64,000 bases of DNA, from the NCBI RefSeq assembly GCF_007990775.1, contig NZ_BJXB01000016.1, positions 81,443 to 145,442 on the forward strand. The letters run 5' to 3'. Of the stretch, positions 9,282 through 17,745 are shown piece after piece. Source of the stretch: Deinococcus cellulosilyticus NBRC 106333 = KACC 11606. Lineage in GTDB: Bacteria; Deinococcota; Deinococci; Deinococcales; Deinococcaceae. The notes beneath the pieces were generated by a model. It made no database searches and had not been told where the DNA came from. It saw nothing but the letters and a program-made list of their open reading frames with translations. Position 1 is the first letter of the stretch, and each line of letters opens with the position of its first letter. Position numbers and translations under genes: made by a program.

Positions 9282-9598
9282 CCCACTTCAGATAGTGTTC
9301 ATTGTCGCTACACTTCGCACCAAAAAGGATTAAAATGAGGATGTGCAGAAAACGCATGAAGGACTGGCAGACAACCCGAGAACCGAAGGTCAAACTGGCC
9401 TCTTCCCGGTGTGTGTGCCTGCTTCTGAACCGCAAGGACTTTTCGAATGTTCTGGGACAGGACATCCCATGAGGTTCTTGCAGAAAGTGCCCACTTGAGC
9501 TGCACAGCGGACTTCCCCGGTAGGCCAATTCTTGTACTGGCGCACGCGCATGATGCTGACGCGCCACTTCGTCCTGTGCTGCAGAATAAAGGCGGTAA
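9282..9598 (+). promoter_or_regulatory. 317-nt region upstream of phoH
   Basis: No convincing gene was found here. A TAAAAT box near 9331-9336 overlaps a weak 45-codon ORF (9335-9472) that follows AAGGAT; I do not call it because its codon use is poor. The phoH start itself is preceded by AAAGGCGG. The region is long enough to hold a leader RNA. Confidence 0.3.
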
Positions 9599-10624
9599 AT
9601 GTTGAACGAATCTCTGATCCAAAGCACCATCAGGCTGAAGAACCAGCAAGAAGCCATCCAGCTGTTTGGTGAGAACGACAAGACCCTCAAGCGAATCCGC
9701 GCCATGAGTGCCGCGAAGATCATCGCCAGAGGAGACACCATCACCATCAGCGGCGACACCGAGCAGGTTCAGCAGACCGAGAACTTCATCCGCGATCTCC
9801 TTGCCATCATCCGTCAGGGGGGTCAGATTGAAGACACCCTGGAACGCGCGAACGAACTGTCCGGTCAAGGCAAAAGTCTGTCAGCGGAAACCTCCGTTTC
9901 CGGTGACCTGGTGCTTCCCAACAAACTCCGCCCCAAAACCCCGAACCAGGCCCGTTACCTGGAAGCGATCAACCAGAATGACATCGTGTTCGGGATTGGC
10001 CCCGCAGGGACCGGTAAAACCTACCTCGCTGTGGCCATGGCTGTGGCTGCCTTAAAAGCCCGCAAGATCAAACGCATCATCCTGACCCGTCCTGCCGTGG
10101 AAGCCGGAGAACGCCTTGGCTTCCTGCCTGGAGACCTTCAGGCCAAAATTGACCCTTACCTGCGCCCCCTGTACGATGCGCTGTATGACATGCTGGACAA
10201 TGACCGCTTCGAAAGCTACCTGCAAAGTGGCGTGATCGAAGTGGCTCCTCTGGCCTTCATGCGTGGTCGCACCCTGAACGATGCCTTCATCATCCTGGAC
10301 GAAGCACAAAACACCACCCCTGAGCAGATGAAGATGTTCCTGACCCGCATGGGCTTCTCCAGCAAGGTCGTGGTGACCGGGGACGTGACCCAGGTCGACC
10401 TCCCCAGAAACGTCAAAAGTGGTCTGGCGGTGGCAAGAAAAACCCTGGAGAACATCGAGGGAATCCACTTCCATCACTTCGCAGAATCCGACGTGGTCCG
10501 TCACCCCCTGGTGGGCAGAATTGTCCGTGCCTACGAGTTTGCAGAAGATCAGGCCCAGGCCCTGCGTGACCAGCGTGAAGCTGAACGTGCTGCGGCAAAT
10601 GGCGGTGGGGACCAAAGCGAATAA
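9599..10624 (+). CDS. phoH: PhoH family ATPase (PhoH-like)
   Basis: Cytoplasmic P-loop ATPase of 341 residues, a family linked to RNA metabolism and often paired with YbeY. After an N-terminal segment of about 110 residues that may be KH-like, it has Walker A GPAGTGKTYLA near residue 135 and Walker B FIILDEAQNT near 230, followed by a VVTGDVTQVDLP motif. The ATG at 9599 follows AAAGGCGGT. Functionally it belongs with ybeY-dgkA-cdd downstream, but a repeat array separates them here. Confidence 0.93.
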   Translation: MLNESLIQSTIRLKNQQEAIQLFGENDKTLKRIRAMSAAKIIARGDTITISGDTEQVQQTENFIRDLLAIIRQGGQIEDTLERANELSGQGKSLSAETSVSGDLVLPNKLRPKTPNQARYLEAINQNDIVFGIGPAGTGKTYLAVAMAVAALKARKIKRIILTRPAVEAGERLGFLPGDLQAKIDPYLRPLYDALYDMLDNDRFESYLQSGVIEVAPLAFMRGRTLNDAFIILDEAQNTTPEQMKMFLTRMGFSSKVVVTGDVTQVDLPRNVKSGLAVARKTLENIEGIHFHHFAESDVVRHPLVGRIVRAYEFAEDQAQALRDQREAERAAANGGGDQSE

Positions 10625-10860
10625 ATCCCCCTGTTCATCAGGGCGAGGCACGCCTCGCCCCTACAGACGGTCCCCCTGAACGAAGGGATGACAAGATCCC
10701 CCTGTTCATCGCTGCGCTCTGAACGGTCCCCCTTAGCGAAGGGGGACTTGTTCATTGACTGAGCTGGAGACCATGCCAGAATCCCACCCATCCCCCTTAA
10801 CAAGGGGGACAGCCCTGAGCAAAGCGAAGGGCAGGGGGATCTGCCCCCCATTCTCACCCC
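10623..10860. repeat. Short interspersed repeat array between phoH and ybeY
   Basis: The 257-nt gap between phoH and ybeY is filled with short repeated pieces. ATCCCCCTGTTCATC occurs twice (about 10624 and 10699). GGTCCCCCT followed by an A-rich GCGAAGGG or AACGAAGGG occurs twice (about 10669 and 10725). There is a dyad CCCCCTTAACAAGGGGG near 10793, and a GGGCGAGGCACGCCTCGCCC palindrome near 10641-10660. Spacing is irregular and no spacers are conserved, so it is not a CRISPR. It is probably intergenic repeat DNA inserted into an ancestral operon. Confidence 0.7.
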
Positions 10861-10881
10861 GAAATCGGTTATGTTGAATGC

Positions 10882-11364
10882 GTGATAGAACTGGTGGTCA
10901 ATCAGGAGCCTCCGAAGGGCCTGAAGAGCAAATTGCGTCAGGCGACAAAGGCCGTGATGCAGCATTACAACATTGAACGCAGGAGCATCACGGTGGTCCT
11001 CACGGGCGATGAGGAAATCCGTGCCCTCAAAAAAGAGCACTGGGGCGAAGATCAGGCCACCGATGTGCTGACCTTTCCCACCTGGCATCCGGATGATCCT
11101 TTCATGCCTCCGCATCTGGGGGACATTGTGGTGAGTCTGGACACCGCAGCCAGGCAGGCGGAGGCCAGGGGTCACACCCTGACCCGCGAGGTGGCGCTTC
11201 TGGTGTCCCATGGCCTGACGCACATCATGGGGTTTGACCATCCACACAGTGAAGATTTCGGATTTGATGAAACCACCAGTGATGCAGAGTGGCAACCATT
11301 CATTGTGGCGTCCAGAATTGCATATGATGTGGTGGATCAACCGTCAATCCCTGCCAAGAGATGA
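10882..11364 (+). CDS. ybeY: Endoribonuclease YbeY
   Basis: Zinc-dependent single-strand endoribonuclease needed for 16S rRNA 3' end maturation and rRNA quality control. It has 160 residues, with the zinc-binding HGLTHIMGFDH motif near residue 113 carrying the three family His residues. It starts at GTG 10882. A TATGTT -10 box ends 6 nt before the GTG with no ribosome binding site, so the transcript is likely leaderless. Its last 4 nt overlap dgkA. Confidence 0.95.
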   Translation: MIELVVNQEPPKGLKSKLRQATKAVMQHYNIERRSITVVLTGDEEIRALKKEHWGEDQATDVLTFPTWHPDDPFMPPHLGDIVVSLDTAARQAEARGHTLTREVALLVSHGLTHIMGFDHPHSEDFGFDETTSDAEWQPFIVASRIAYDVVDQPSIPAKR

Positions 11365-11765
11365 GTATGTCCAGTGATGATTTTTCGTTGAAACGCATGC
11401 GGTTCAAAAAACATCCCCACACCCAGCTTGAAGCATTCAAGTTTGCGTATGAGGGGATCATGCACTGCATCAGAACACAACGGAATTTCAGAATTGAACT
11501 GGCTCTGGCTGCTGTTGCTCTGGGGCTCAGCATCTGGCTGAAAACGGGCCTCGCCATCATTGTGGCCTGCATTGTCAGTGTGCTGGTTCTGGAGATGATC
11601 AACACCGCCATCGAGGCGACCATTGACCTGATCACCGAGGAGTACCATCCTCTGGCCCGCATTGCCAAGGATGTCGCTGCTGGCGCGGTGCTGGTGGCTT
11701 CGCTGGGGGCTGCACTGATCGGTGCAATCACCCTGATTCCCCCCCTACTGGAGAAATTGACATGA
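11361..11765 (+). CDS. dgkA: Diacylglycerol/undecaprenol kinase
   Basis: Small integral membrane lipid kinase of 134 residues with three predicted membrane helices after a cytoplasmic N-terminal segment. The RIELALAAVALGLSIWL stretch and the conserved LEMINTAIEATIDL motif identify the DgkA family. In this context undecaprenol is the more likely substrate, supporting cell-wall lipid carrier recycling. Its ATG overlaps the ybeY stop (ATGA) and its stop overlaps cdd, so the three genes are translationally coupled. Confidence 0.92.
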   Translation: MSMSSDDFSLKRMRFKKHPHTQLEAFKFAYEGIMHCIRTQRNFRIELALAAVALGLSIWLKTGLAIIVACIVSVLVLEMINTAIEATIDLITEEYHPLARIAKDVAAGAVLVASLGAALIGAITLIPPLLEKLT

Positions 11766-12154
11766 TGGACCCTGTCCTGGCCGAGCAGGCCAAATTCGCT
11801 TTTCAGCAGGCTTACGCCCCCTTCTCTCGCTTCCATGTGGGAGCAGCCCTCAGAACGAAGTCTGGCAAGGTGTTCTTCGGGGCCAATGTGGAAAACAGCA
11901 GTTATGGTCTGGCCCGTTGCGCCGAGCAGAGCGCCATCCAGACCATGGCCAGCAACGGTGAGCGTGAATTCACCGAAGTGGTGGTCTACTCTGAAGCCTC
12001 CCCTCCTGCCTCTCCCTGTGGTGCGTGCCGCCAGATCCTGTTTGAGTTCTCTCCAGAAGCGAAAGTGTACTGCTACAACCATCTGGGAGATGTCATTGAG
12101 GGCACCGTGCAGGATTTTCTGCCGCACGGTTTCCGGCTGAATCCTGATCGCTGA
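11762..12154 (+). CDS. cdd: Cytidine deaminase
   Basis: Zinc enzyme of the pyrimidine salvage pathway converting cytidine or deoxycytidine to uridine or deoxyuridine. It has 130 residues, typical of the tetrameric class. The RCAEQSA motif supplies a zinc Cys and the catalytic Glu, and PCGACRQ supplies the other two Cys ligands. It overlaps dgkA by 4 nt and is closed by a strong terminator. Confidence 0.95.
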   Translation: MMDPVLAEQAKFAFQQAYAPFSRFHVGAALRTKSGKVFFGANVENSSYGLARCAEQSAIQTMASNGEREFTEVVVYSEASPPASPCGACRQILFEFSPEAKVYCYNHLGDVIEGTVQDFLPHGFRLNPDR

Positions 12155-12167
12155 ATCTCAGTTGCAT

Positions 12168-12200
12168 AAAAATCCCCCCAGGACACCTGGGGGGATTTTT
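12168..12200 (+). terminator. Terminator after ybeY-dgkA-cdd
   Basis: A 14-bp-class stem built from AAAAATCCCCCCAGG and TGGGGGGATTTTT around a short loop, ending in T. It lies between the cdd stop and the end of the convergent DUF3352-like gene, and can act in both directions. Confidence 0.85.
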
Positions 12201-12211
12201 GGTTGAGGATC

Positions 12212-13810
12212 TTACTTCCAGTTGATGAATTGAACGCTCTTGTTGATCATCTTGCCGTTCAGGAACTGGGTGTAACCCTGAGACCCACCAACGCGTTTCT
12301 GCAGGTCGTCGGTGACGTTGACCAGGGCATTGATCAGTTTTTCCTGATCTTTGGGTTTCATCTCGCTGGCTCCGGAGGCCAGGGCCAGTTCGAGGGTGCT
12401 GCGGATGGATTCGCGGGTCTGCAGGGGGGCTTTGTTGCTGAACTCGATGGACTGCACACCTTTGGGGAATTTGGCGTTTTTGAAGGGGGTGCTTTCACTG
12501 AGGCGCAGACCCGGGGCGAGCAGGGCGCGCATGTCGGCTTCACTGAAGGCCAGCAGCATGAAGTTGTTCTTGAAGGTGTAGTAGGCACTGAAGTCCTGGT
12601 CTTTCAGCACGTTCACAGTGCTTCCATTGACCGTGAGGGTCTGCTGGTCCAGGGGCTGTTCGCTGCTCTGGGTCAGCTGGGAGAGCAGGCTCTGCATGCC
12701 TTTGCTGGCAGCGTCTGCACTGGTCACTTCCAGAACAACGGCTGTTCCAGTCAGGGTGGCCAGCGGATCAGGATTGCTGAGCTTGATGTTGGAGGCACTG
12801 GGCAGGGTCACCATGGCGACTTCTTTGCCCAGCCAGCTGGTGTTCTGGGTGAGGTTCAGCTCTGGAATGGCGCCTGCGGGGATGGAGGGATCGTTGCTGT
12901 TGCCCACTTTGTTGATCCAGCTGTCCAGGTACCTGGCGAAGCCTGGGAGGTCTGCAGCACCATCGGAGAAGGTCAGCACATTGGCAGGAACGACAGTTGC
13001 AGCGTTCAGGCTGGCTTTGTTGTAGGTGAGGAGGTTGTAGAGGGCTTTGTCTTTGGTGTTCTTGTTGGGGAAGAACACGGTCGTGCTTTCCAGACCTTTG
13101 GCTGTAACGCTGGTGCCCGCTCCGAGCTGTCCGAGGGTCTTGACTGCCTCCACGGCAGAGCTGATCAGGGGATCGGTTCCTGCGAATGCCTTGAGCCAGT
13201 CTCCAGCAGCAGAGAAGTTCAGGAAGAACTTGAAGTTGCTGTTCTGGACGTTGGTCATCACACCTTTGTAGGTGGCACTTGCACTGAGGCTGGTTCCTGC
13301 ACCGCCACCAAGTTTGCGCAGGAAGGCCCTCAGGGTGGTGGCGTCACTGGAGACGTAGGCCACGTTGTTCTGGAAGCCGTAGACGGAGTCGGTGCTCTGG
13401 TAGAAGCTGTATTTGCCTTCTTTGACGGTGCTGACTTTGCCCGCTTTGCGGTCAGAGGCGAGCATGCTGTCCAGCAGTTTTTTGGCCACTGTGCCTGCAG
13501 AGGTGGTGGTCACAAAAAGCACGCTGGGCTGGAAGGTCTTTTTGTTGATGTGAACGCTGATCACACCTTCCGTGCCCAGGAATTCGAGAACGTCTTTTTC
13601 ACTTTTCAATGCGGTGGCGCTGGATACACCCACGGCGTCCTGAATGGCTTTCACCAGGACAGGACGGAAAGCACCCATGCGGGTCAGGGCACCTTTCAGG
13701 TCTTTGACTTCCAGGGTGAGCAGGGCATCATCTGGAACAGATTGGGCGAGCGGTGCGGCGAAAGAGGTGCCGAGCACAAGTGCAGCGCTGGTCATCAGGA
13801 GTTTATTCAT
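12212..13810 (-). CDS. Exported DUF3352-like protein
   Basis: Protein of 532 residues with a signal peptide (MNKLLMTSAALVLGTSFAAP) and no membrane helix afterwards. The order DALLTLEVKDL near the start, a middle region with repeated VTTTSAG and TTLRAFL-type segments, and a C-terminal part with KNNFMLLAFSEAD match the general layout of DUF3352 proteins, for which no function is known. A TAAACT box ends 8 nt before the ATG at 13810, suggesting a leaderless transcript. An in-frame extension to 13993 overlaps a terminator and caxA and is rejected. Confidence 0.8.
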   Translation of the reverse strand: MNKLLMTSAALVLGTSFAAPLAQSVPDDALLTLEVKDLKGALTRMGAFRPVLVKAIQDAVGVSSATALKSEKDVLEFLGTEGVISVHINKKTFQPSVLFVTTTSAGTVAKKLLDSMLASDRKAGKVSTVKEGKYSFYQSTDSVYGFQNNVAYVSSDATTLRAFLRKLGGGAGTSLSASATYKGVMTNVQNSNFKFFLNFSAAGDWLKAFAGTDPLISSAVEAVKTLGQLGAGTSVTAKGLESTTVFFPNKNTKDKALYNLLTYNKASLNAATVVPANVLTFSDGAADLPGFARYLDSWINKVGNSNDPSIPAGAIPELNLTQNTSWLGKEVAMVTLPSASNIKLSNPDPLATLTGTAVVLEVTSADAASKGMQSLLSQLTQSSEQPLDQQTLTVNGSTVNVLKDQDFSAYYTFKNNFMLLAFSEADMRALLAPGLRLSESTPFKNAKFPKGVQSIEFSNKAPLQTRESIRSTLELALASGASEMKPKDQEKLINALVNVTDDLQKRVGGSQGYTQFLNGKMINKSVQFINWK

Positions 13811-13886
13811 ACGCTTACAGTTTACGAGAGTGCAGATGAAAAAGTTCCGAAAATTCTGCCTGAAGCAAAAACATGAAGACCAAAGA

Positions 13887-13914
13887 CAAAGAGCGTGGAT
13901 GTCCACGCTCTTTG
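13887..13914 (-). terminator. Terminator after the Ca2+/H+ antiporter gene
   Basis: A 13-bp perfect stem (CAAAGAGCGTGGA and its complement) with a 2-nt loop lies between the antiporter stop and the start of the exported DUF3352-like gene, insulating the two. Confidence 0.75.
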
Positions 13915-13934
13915 CTGTTCTGCTGGGAGGGTGC

Positions 13935-15017
13935 TCAGTGGGCTGCAGCAGACACTGTGGGGAAATAGAAGAAAGCGAAGGCCAGCAGCACATAAACCCC
14001 GAGCAGCATCAACCCTTCAAGCCAGTTGGATTCGCCGTCCTTGGCAATGGAATTGGCAATGACAATTCCGGCCACCACCGCCACAAGTTCCAGCGGATTG
14101 TGCAGCACGAGGTCCATCTTCTGACCCACGGCAAGGCCAAGGAGCACCAGCAGTGGGGCCACCAGGAGGGCCACCTGGATGGTGGAACCAATGGCAATGG
14201 TGACGGCCAGATCCATCTTGTTTTTCATGGCAAAGACCACCGCACTGGCGTGCTCGGCTGCGTTGCCGATGATCGGGATCAGGATGATGCCCACGAAGAA
14301 CTCACTGAGTCCCAGGCTTTGTGAGGCTTCTTCAAGGCTTCCGACCAGAAACTCAGACATGAAACCCACAGCAACGGTGCTGGCCAGCAGGATGCCCAGC
14401 GCTTTGGGCACACTCCATTTGGCCACTTCATGTCCCTCTTCTTCGTGCCCGGAAAGCAGGTCTTTGTGGGTCACCAGCGAGAAGTACACGTTGCCAAGAT
14501 AAATCAGGATGAGCACGACGGCCACGGCCACACTCAGGCGGAAGTCCAGGTCTGCGGGCTGTGCAAAATTGGCAAAGTTAACGGAAGCCAGATCGAACAC
14601 CGCAGGAATCAGCAGTCCCAGCACCGAAAGGGTCAGCAGTGAAGTGAGGATTCCGGCATTTTTCTGGCTGAACACCTGGGTCTTGTGTTTCAGGCCGCCC
14701 AGAAAGACAGCCAGACCCAGCACCAGCAGAATGTTGCCCAGAATGGAGCCAGTGATGCTGGCTTTCACCACTTCAAGTTTCCCTGCTTTCAGGGCAAAGA
14801 AAGCAATGATCAGCTCGGTGGCATTGCCGAAGGTGGCGTTTAACAGTCCACCAACGGTGCTTCCAGCACGGATGGCCAGTTCTTCGGTGGCACGGCCCAT
14901 GATGCCTGCCAGGGGGAGGATGGCAATCATGCTGGCGATGAAAATCCAGGTGGGGTTGCCGTGGGAAAACTCCAGGTACACCGCAATGGGAAGAAAGATC
15001 AGCAGCCAATTCAACAT
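13935..15017 (-). CDS. Calcium/proton antiporter, CaxA type
   Basis: Inner-membrane exchanger of the Ca2+:cation antiporter superfamily, 360 residues with about 11 membrane helices. The two alpha repeats are recognisable. The first has GNATELIIAFFALKAG near residue 63 and the second has GNAAEHASAVVFA near 255; both carry the acidic Glu needed for ion binding. It probably exports calcium from the cytoplasm. A TAAGCT box ends 6 nt before the ATG at 15017, indicating a leaderless start. Confidence 0.93.
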   Translation of the reverse strand: MLNWLLIFLPIAVYLEFSHGNPTWIFIASMIAILPLAGIMGRATEELAIRAGSTVGGLLNATFGNATELIIAFFALKAGKLEVVKASITGSILGNILLVLGLAVFLGGLKHKTQVFSQKNAGILTSLLTLSVLGLLIPAVFDLASVNFANFAQPADLDFRLSVAVAVVLILIYLGNVYFSLVTHKDLLSGHEEEGHEVAKWSVPKALGILLASTVAVGFMSEFLVGSLEEASQSLGLSEFFVGIILIPIIGNAAEHASAVVFAMKNKMDLAVTIAIGSTIQVALLVAPLLVLLGLAVGQKMDLVLHNPLELVAVVAGIVIANSIAKDGESNWLEGLMLLGVYVLLAFAFFYFPTVSAAAH

Positions 15018-15214
15018 GACCGTAGCTTATCAGATGATGAAGTGATGAGATAAAGTTGATTTCATCTCATCTTCATCTGATTTTGAGCACTTCCACAGGC
15101 TGGACTAAGGGAACGAAGACCTGTGACCCCTCAAATCTCAGCAAAACCGTCCTGCAAACAGATTGCACAGCATTCGCTTTGATTCTGCTGTGGGCGTAAT
15201 GTAAACTGGGTGCA
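15018..15214. promoter_or_regulatory. Divergent promoter region caxA / recG
   Basis: The 197-nt region between the divergent starts holds two leaderless-type -10 boxes. TAAGCT lies on the minus strand 6 nt before the antiporter ATG, and TAAACT at 15202-15207 lies 7 nt before the recG GTG. No clear -35 partner or gene was seen in the rest, which contains AT-rich TCATC repeats near 15040-15080. Confidence 0.55.
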
Positions 15215-17554
15215 GTGGCTACGCTTCAGGAATTGCAAGAAAAATTGAGAAAACCGCTGGAACGCGAACTCCTCATGGGCTGCCAGAACCGTGTGGTGGC
15301 CGGAGGGCTTGAAAAACTGCTGGACAACCTTGGCAAACCCTTCCCGAAGGTTCGGGAAGTGCTGCGTCAGTATGAATCGCTCAGTGTGGAAGAACGGGAA
15401 CAGAAACTCCGTCTGGCCCTCGAACTTCTCACTGCTCCTCAAAAGTCTGAAACACCCCCTTCGAGACCCACCATGAAGGTCTCCAAAGAACCCGAAATCG
15501 TCACACCAAAAAACTGGCAGGAAGACACCCTGGTGGAAAAAATTGCCCTGAGCACCCAGGCTGTGAAAAAACTGCATGCACTGGGCCTCAGAAACCTGCG
15601 GGATGTGCTGCACAACTACCCCCGCAAACATGAGGACAGGCGGGCCCTCCCCAACCTGTACGACATCGAAGATGGCCAGAAGATCACCGTGGCTGGGGTC
15701 ATCACCGGGAAAAACCGCCGTACACCCAAACCTGGCATGCTGATTCTGGAAGCCGTGGTACAGAACGCCTACGGTCACAAAGTCAAATGCACATGGTTTC
15801 AACAGCCCTGGATTGAACGCAGCCTGAAAGTGGGTGCCCACATCATCGTTACGGGGAGGGCCAAGAAGTTTGGTCGCCAGATCCAGCTCAACGTGGAATA
15901 CATGGAAGAGGATTCAGAATCCAGCCTCTCCACCGGCCGCATTGTCGGGGTGTATGACATCAAAGAGGGCATCTCTCAGGACTTTGTGCGAAAAACCGTG
16001 CATGATGTGCTGACCCACACACCAGTGACCGATTATCTTCCAGGCCGCATTCTGCAGGAGCATGGCCTGATCAACCTGCCAGATGCTTTGAATGGCATTC
16101 ACTTTCCGAGGGATGAGGTCCATCTGGCAAAAGCCACGGACCGCCTGCGCTTCGATGAGTACCTGTTTCTGGAATTGCGCATTCTGCTTCAGGGCGGAGA
16201 GAACTCCCTGCTCGGCAAACGCTTTTCGGCAAAGCGAGAAGACATCGACACCTTTGAGAGCTCTCTGCCTTTCAGGTTCACCAATGCCCAGCGGCGTGTG
16301 ATGCAGGAACTGGCCTCCGACATGAAAAGCGAGAAGCAGATGGCAAGGCTGGTGCAGGGGGATGTGGGATCAGGAAAAACAGCAGTGGCTGCCTGTGCCC
16401 TCTACCTTGCCACCCGCGACCTTTATCAGGGTGCCCTGATGGCCCCCACGGAAATCCTTGCCAAGCAGCATTATGCCAACCTGACCAGATACCTCTTCCC
16501 ACTCGGGGTGCGCTGCTGCCTCCTCATCGGGGCCATGACTGCAAAAGAGAAACGGGAGAACCTGCAGCGCATTGCCACCGGAGAAGTGGACGTGGTGGTG
16601 GGAACCCAGGCTCTCATTCAGGAGGCCGTGCAGTTCAACAACCTGGGCCTCGCTGTGATTGACGAGGAGCACCGCTTCGGGGTGCAACAGCGCAGGGCGC
16701 TCCTGAAAGACCGGCCCGATGTCATCGTGATGAGTGCCACCCCCATTCCCAGGTCGCTGGCCCTCACCCTGTATGGAGACCTCGAACTCTCGATCATTGA
16801 TGAGTTGCCTCCAGGTCGCACCCCCATCTCCACCAAACTGCTGCACGATTCCAGCCGTCTGCAGGCCTACAGCTTTGTGATGCAGCAGATCCGGGAAGGC
16901 AGACAGGCCTACGCCGTCACCAGCCTGATTGAGGAGTCCGAAACCCTGACCGAGCTTCTGGCCGCCACACAACTGGCAGACAACCTCAAGGAGATCCTTC
17001 CCGAGGCCCGCATTGACCTTCTGCACGGCAAGATGAGCGCCCAGGAAAAAGAAGAGATCATGGACCGCTTCCGGCGGCACGAATTTGATCTGCTGGTCTC
17101 CACCACCGTGATTGAGGTGGGTGTGGATGTGCCCAACTCCACCGTCATGGTCATCGAAAACGCCGAGCGTTTTGGACTGGCACAACTGCACCAGCTTCGG
17201 GGACGGGTCGGACGGGGCAGCAACAAGAGTTTCTGCATTCTGGTGGCCGGGGATGCCAGCCAGAAAACCCGCAAGAGGCTCAAGGTCATCGAGGACACCA
17301 CCGATGGCTTCAAGATCGCAGAAGCCGACCTGAAGATCCGTGGCCCGGGTGAACTGCGCGGCACCCGCCAGAGTGGCATTCCAGACCTGCAACTCGGGGA
17401 CCTCACCAGTGATGCGGACATCATCGAACAGGCCCGCAATCTGGCCAAACGCATTCTGGCTGCAGACCCCGGGCTGGAAAAACCCCAGAGCCAGCGTCTG
17501 AAACTGGAGTTGCGTTCCAGAAGCGCCCAGGTGGCCATCCGCGAAGTGATTTGA
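15215..17554 (+). CDS. recG: ATP-dependent DNA helicase RecG
   Basis: Branch-migrating helicase that remodels stalled forks and Holliday junctions. The protein has 779 residues, longer than the usual ~690, because of an N-terminal extension of about 100 residues before the wedge/OB domain. Walker A GDVGSGKT is near residue 382, the DEEH box in VIDEEHRFG near 480, and the C-terminal helicase motifs VSTTVIEVGVDVPN and QLRGRVGRG near 630-670. GTG 15215 is preceded 7 nt upstream by TAAACT and has no ribosome binding site, so it is likely leaderless. Confidence 0.94.
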   Translation: MATLQELQEKLRKPLERELLMGCQNRVVAGGLEKLLDNLGKPFPKVREVLRQYESLSVEEREQKLRLALELLTAPQKSETPPSRPTMKVSKEPEIVTPKNWQEDTLVEKIALSTQAVKKLHALGLRNLRDVLHNYPRKHEDRRALPNLYDIEDGQKITVAGVITGKNRRTPKPGMLILEAVVQNAYGHKVKCTWFQQPWIERSLKVGAHIIVTGRAKKFGRQIQLNVEYMEEDSESSLSTGRIVGVYDIKEGISQDFVRKTVHDVLTHTPVTDYLPGRILQEHGLINLPDALNGIHFPRDEVHLAKATDRLRFDEYLFLELRILLQGGENSLLGKRFSAKREDIDTFESSLPFRFTNAQRRVMQELASDMKSEKQMARLVQGDVGSGKTAVAACALYLATRDLYQGALMAPTEILAKQHYANLTRYLFPLGVRCCLLIGAMTAKEKRENLQRIATGEVDVVVGTQALIQEAVQFNNLGLAVIDEEHRFGVQQRRALLKDRPDVIVMSATPIPRSLALTLYGDLELSIIDELPPGRTPISTKLLHDSSRLQAYSFVMQQIREGRQAYAVTSLIEESETLTELLAATQLADNLKEILPEARIDLLHGKMSAQEKEEIMDRFRRHEFDLLVSTTVIEVGVDVPNSTVMVIENAERFGLAQLHQLRGRVGRGSNKSFCILVAGDASQKTRKRLKVIEDTTDGFKIAEADLKIRGPGELRGTRQSGIPDLQLGDLTSDADIIEQARNLAKRILAADPGLEKPQSQRLKLELRSRSAQVAIREVI

Positions 17555-17555
17555 A

Positions 17556-17592
17556 GCGGTCAGTGGTCAGCCCTCAGCCGTCAGCAGAAAGC
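17556..17592. repeat. Single copy of a dispersed TCAGCC-type repeat
   Basis: The stretch just after recG contains GGTCAGTGGTCAGCCCTCAGC-like units related to the paired repeats at 20585-20812 and 37285-37455. Only one end is obvious here, so it may be a solo or decayed copy. Confidence 0.5.
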
Positions 17593-17745
17593 CTGGAAAG
17601 CTGAAGCTTTTGTTCAAACATCCAGTGCAGCTTCCTGCACATCAGAACCACAGTCTTAGGTTCTTTTCACCTCAAACAGCATTTTCTCAAAGAACCAGAG
17701 AGAGCGACTCACACAGGTTTCCTATCCTGAAAGGTCAGGAGGTCT

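Noticed and set aside
9335..9472. 45-codon ORF with AAGGAT upstream
   Set aside because: Uses rare AGG/AGA codons at the start, has no family likeness, and could be part of the phoH leader.
7969..9759. 596-codon minus-strand ORF opposite the membrane hydrolase and phoH
   Set aside because: It covers conserved genes on the other strand and is an open shadow frame.
10623..10860. CRISPR array
   Set aside because: Repeat units are short, differ from each other and have irregular spacing; no cas genes nearby.
12203..13876. 557-codon plus-strand ORF over the DUF3352-like gene
   Set aside because: The minus strand has a signal peptide and leaderless promoter; the plus frame has no family features.
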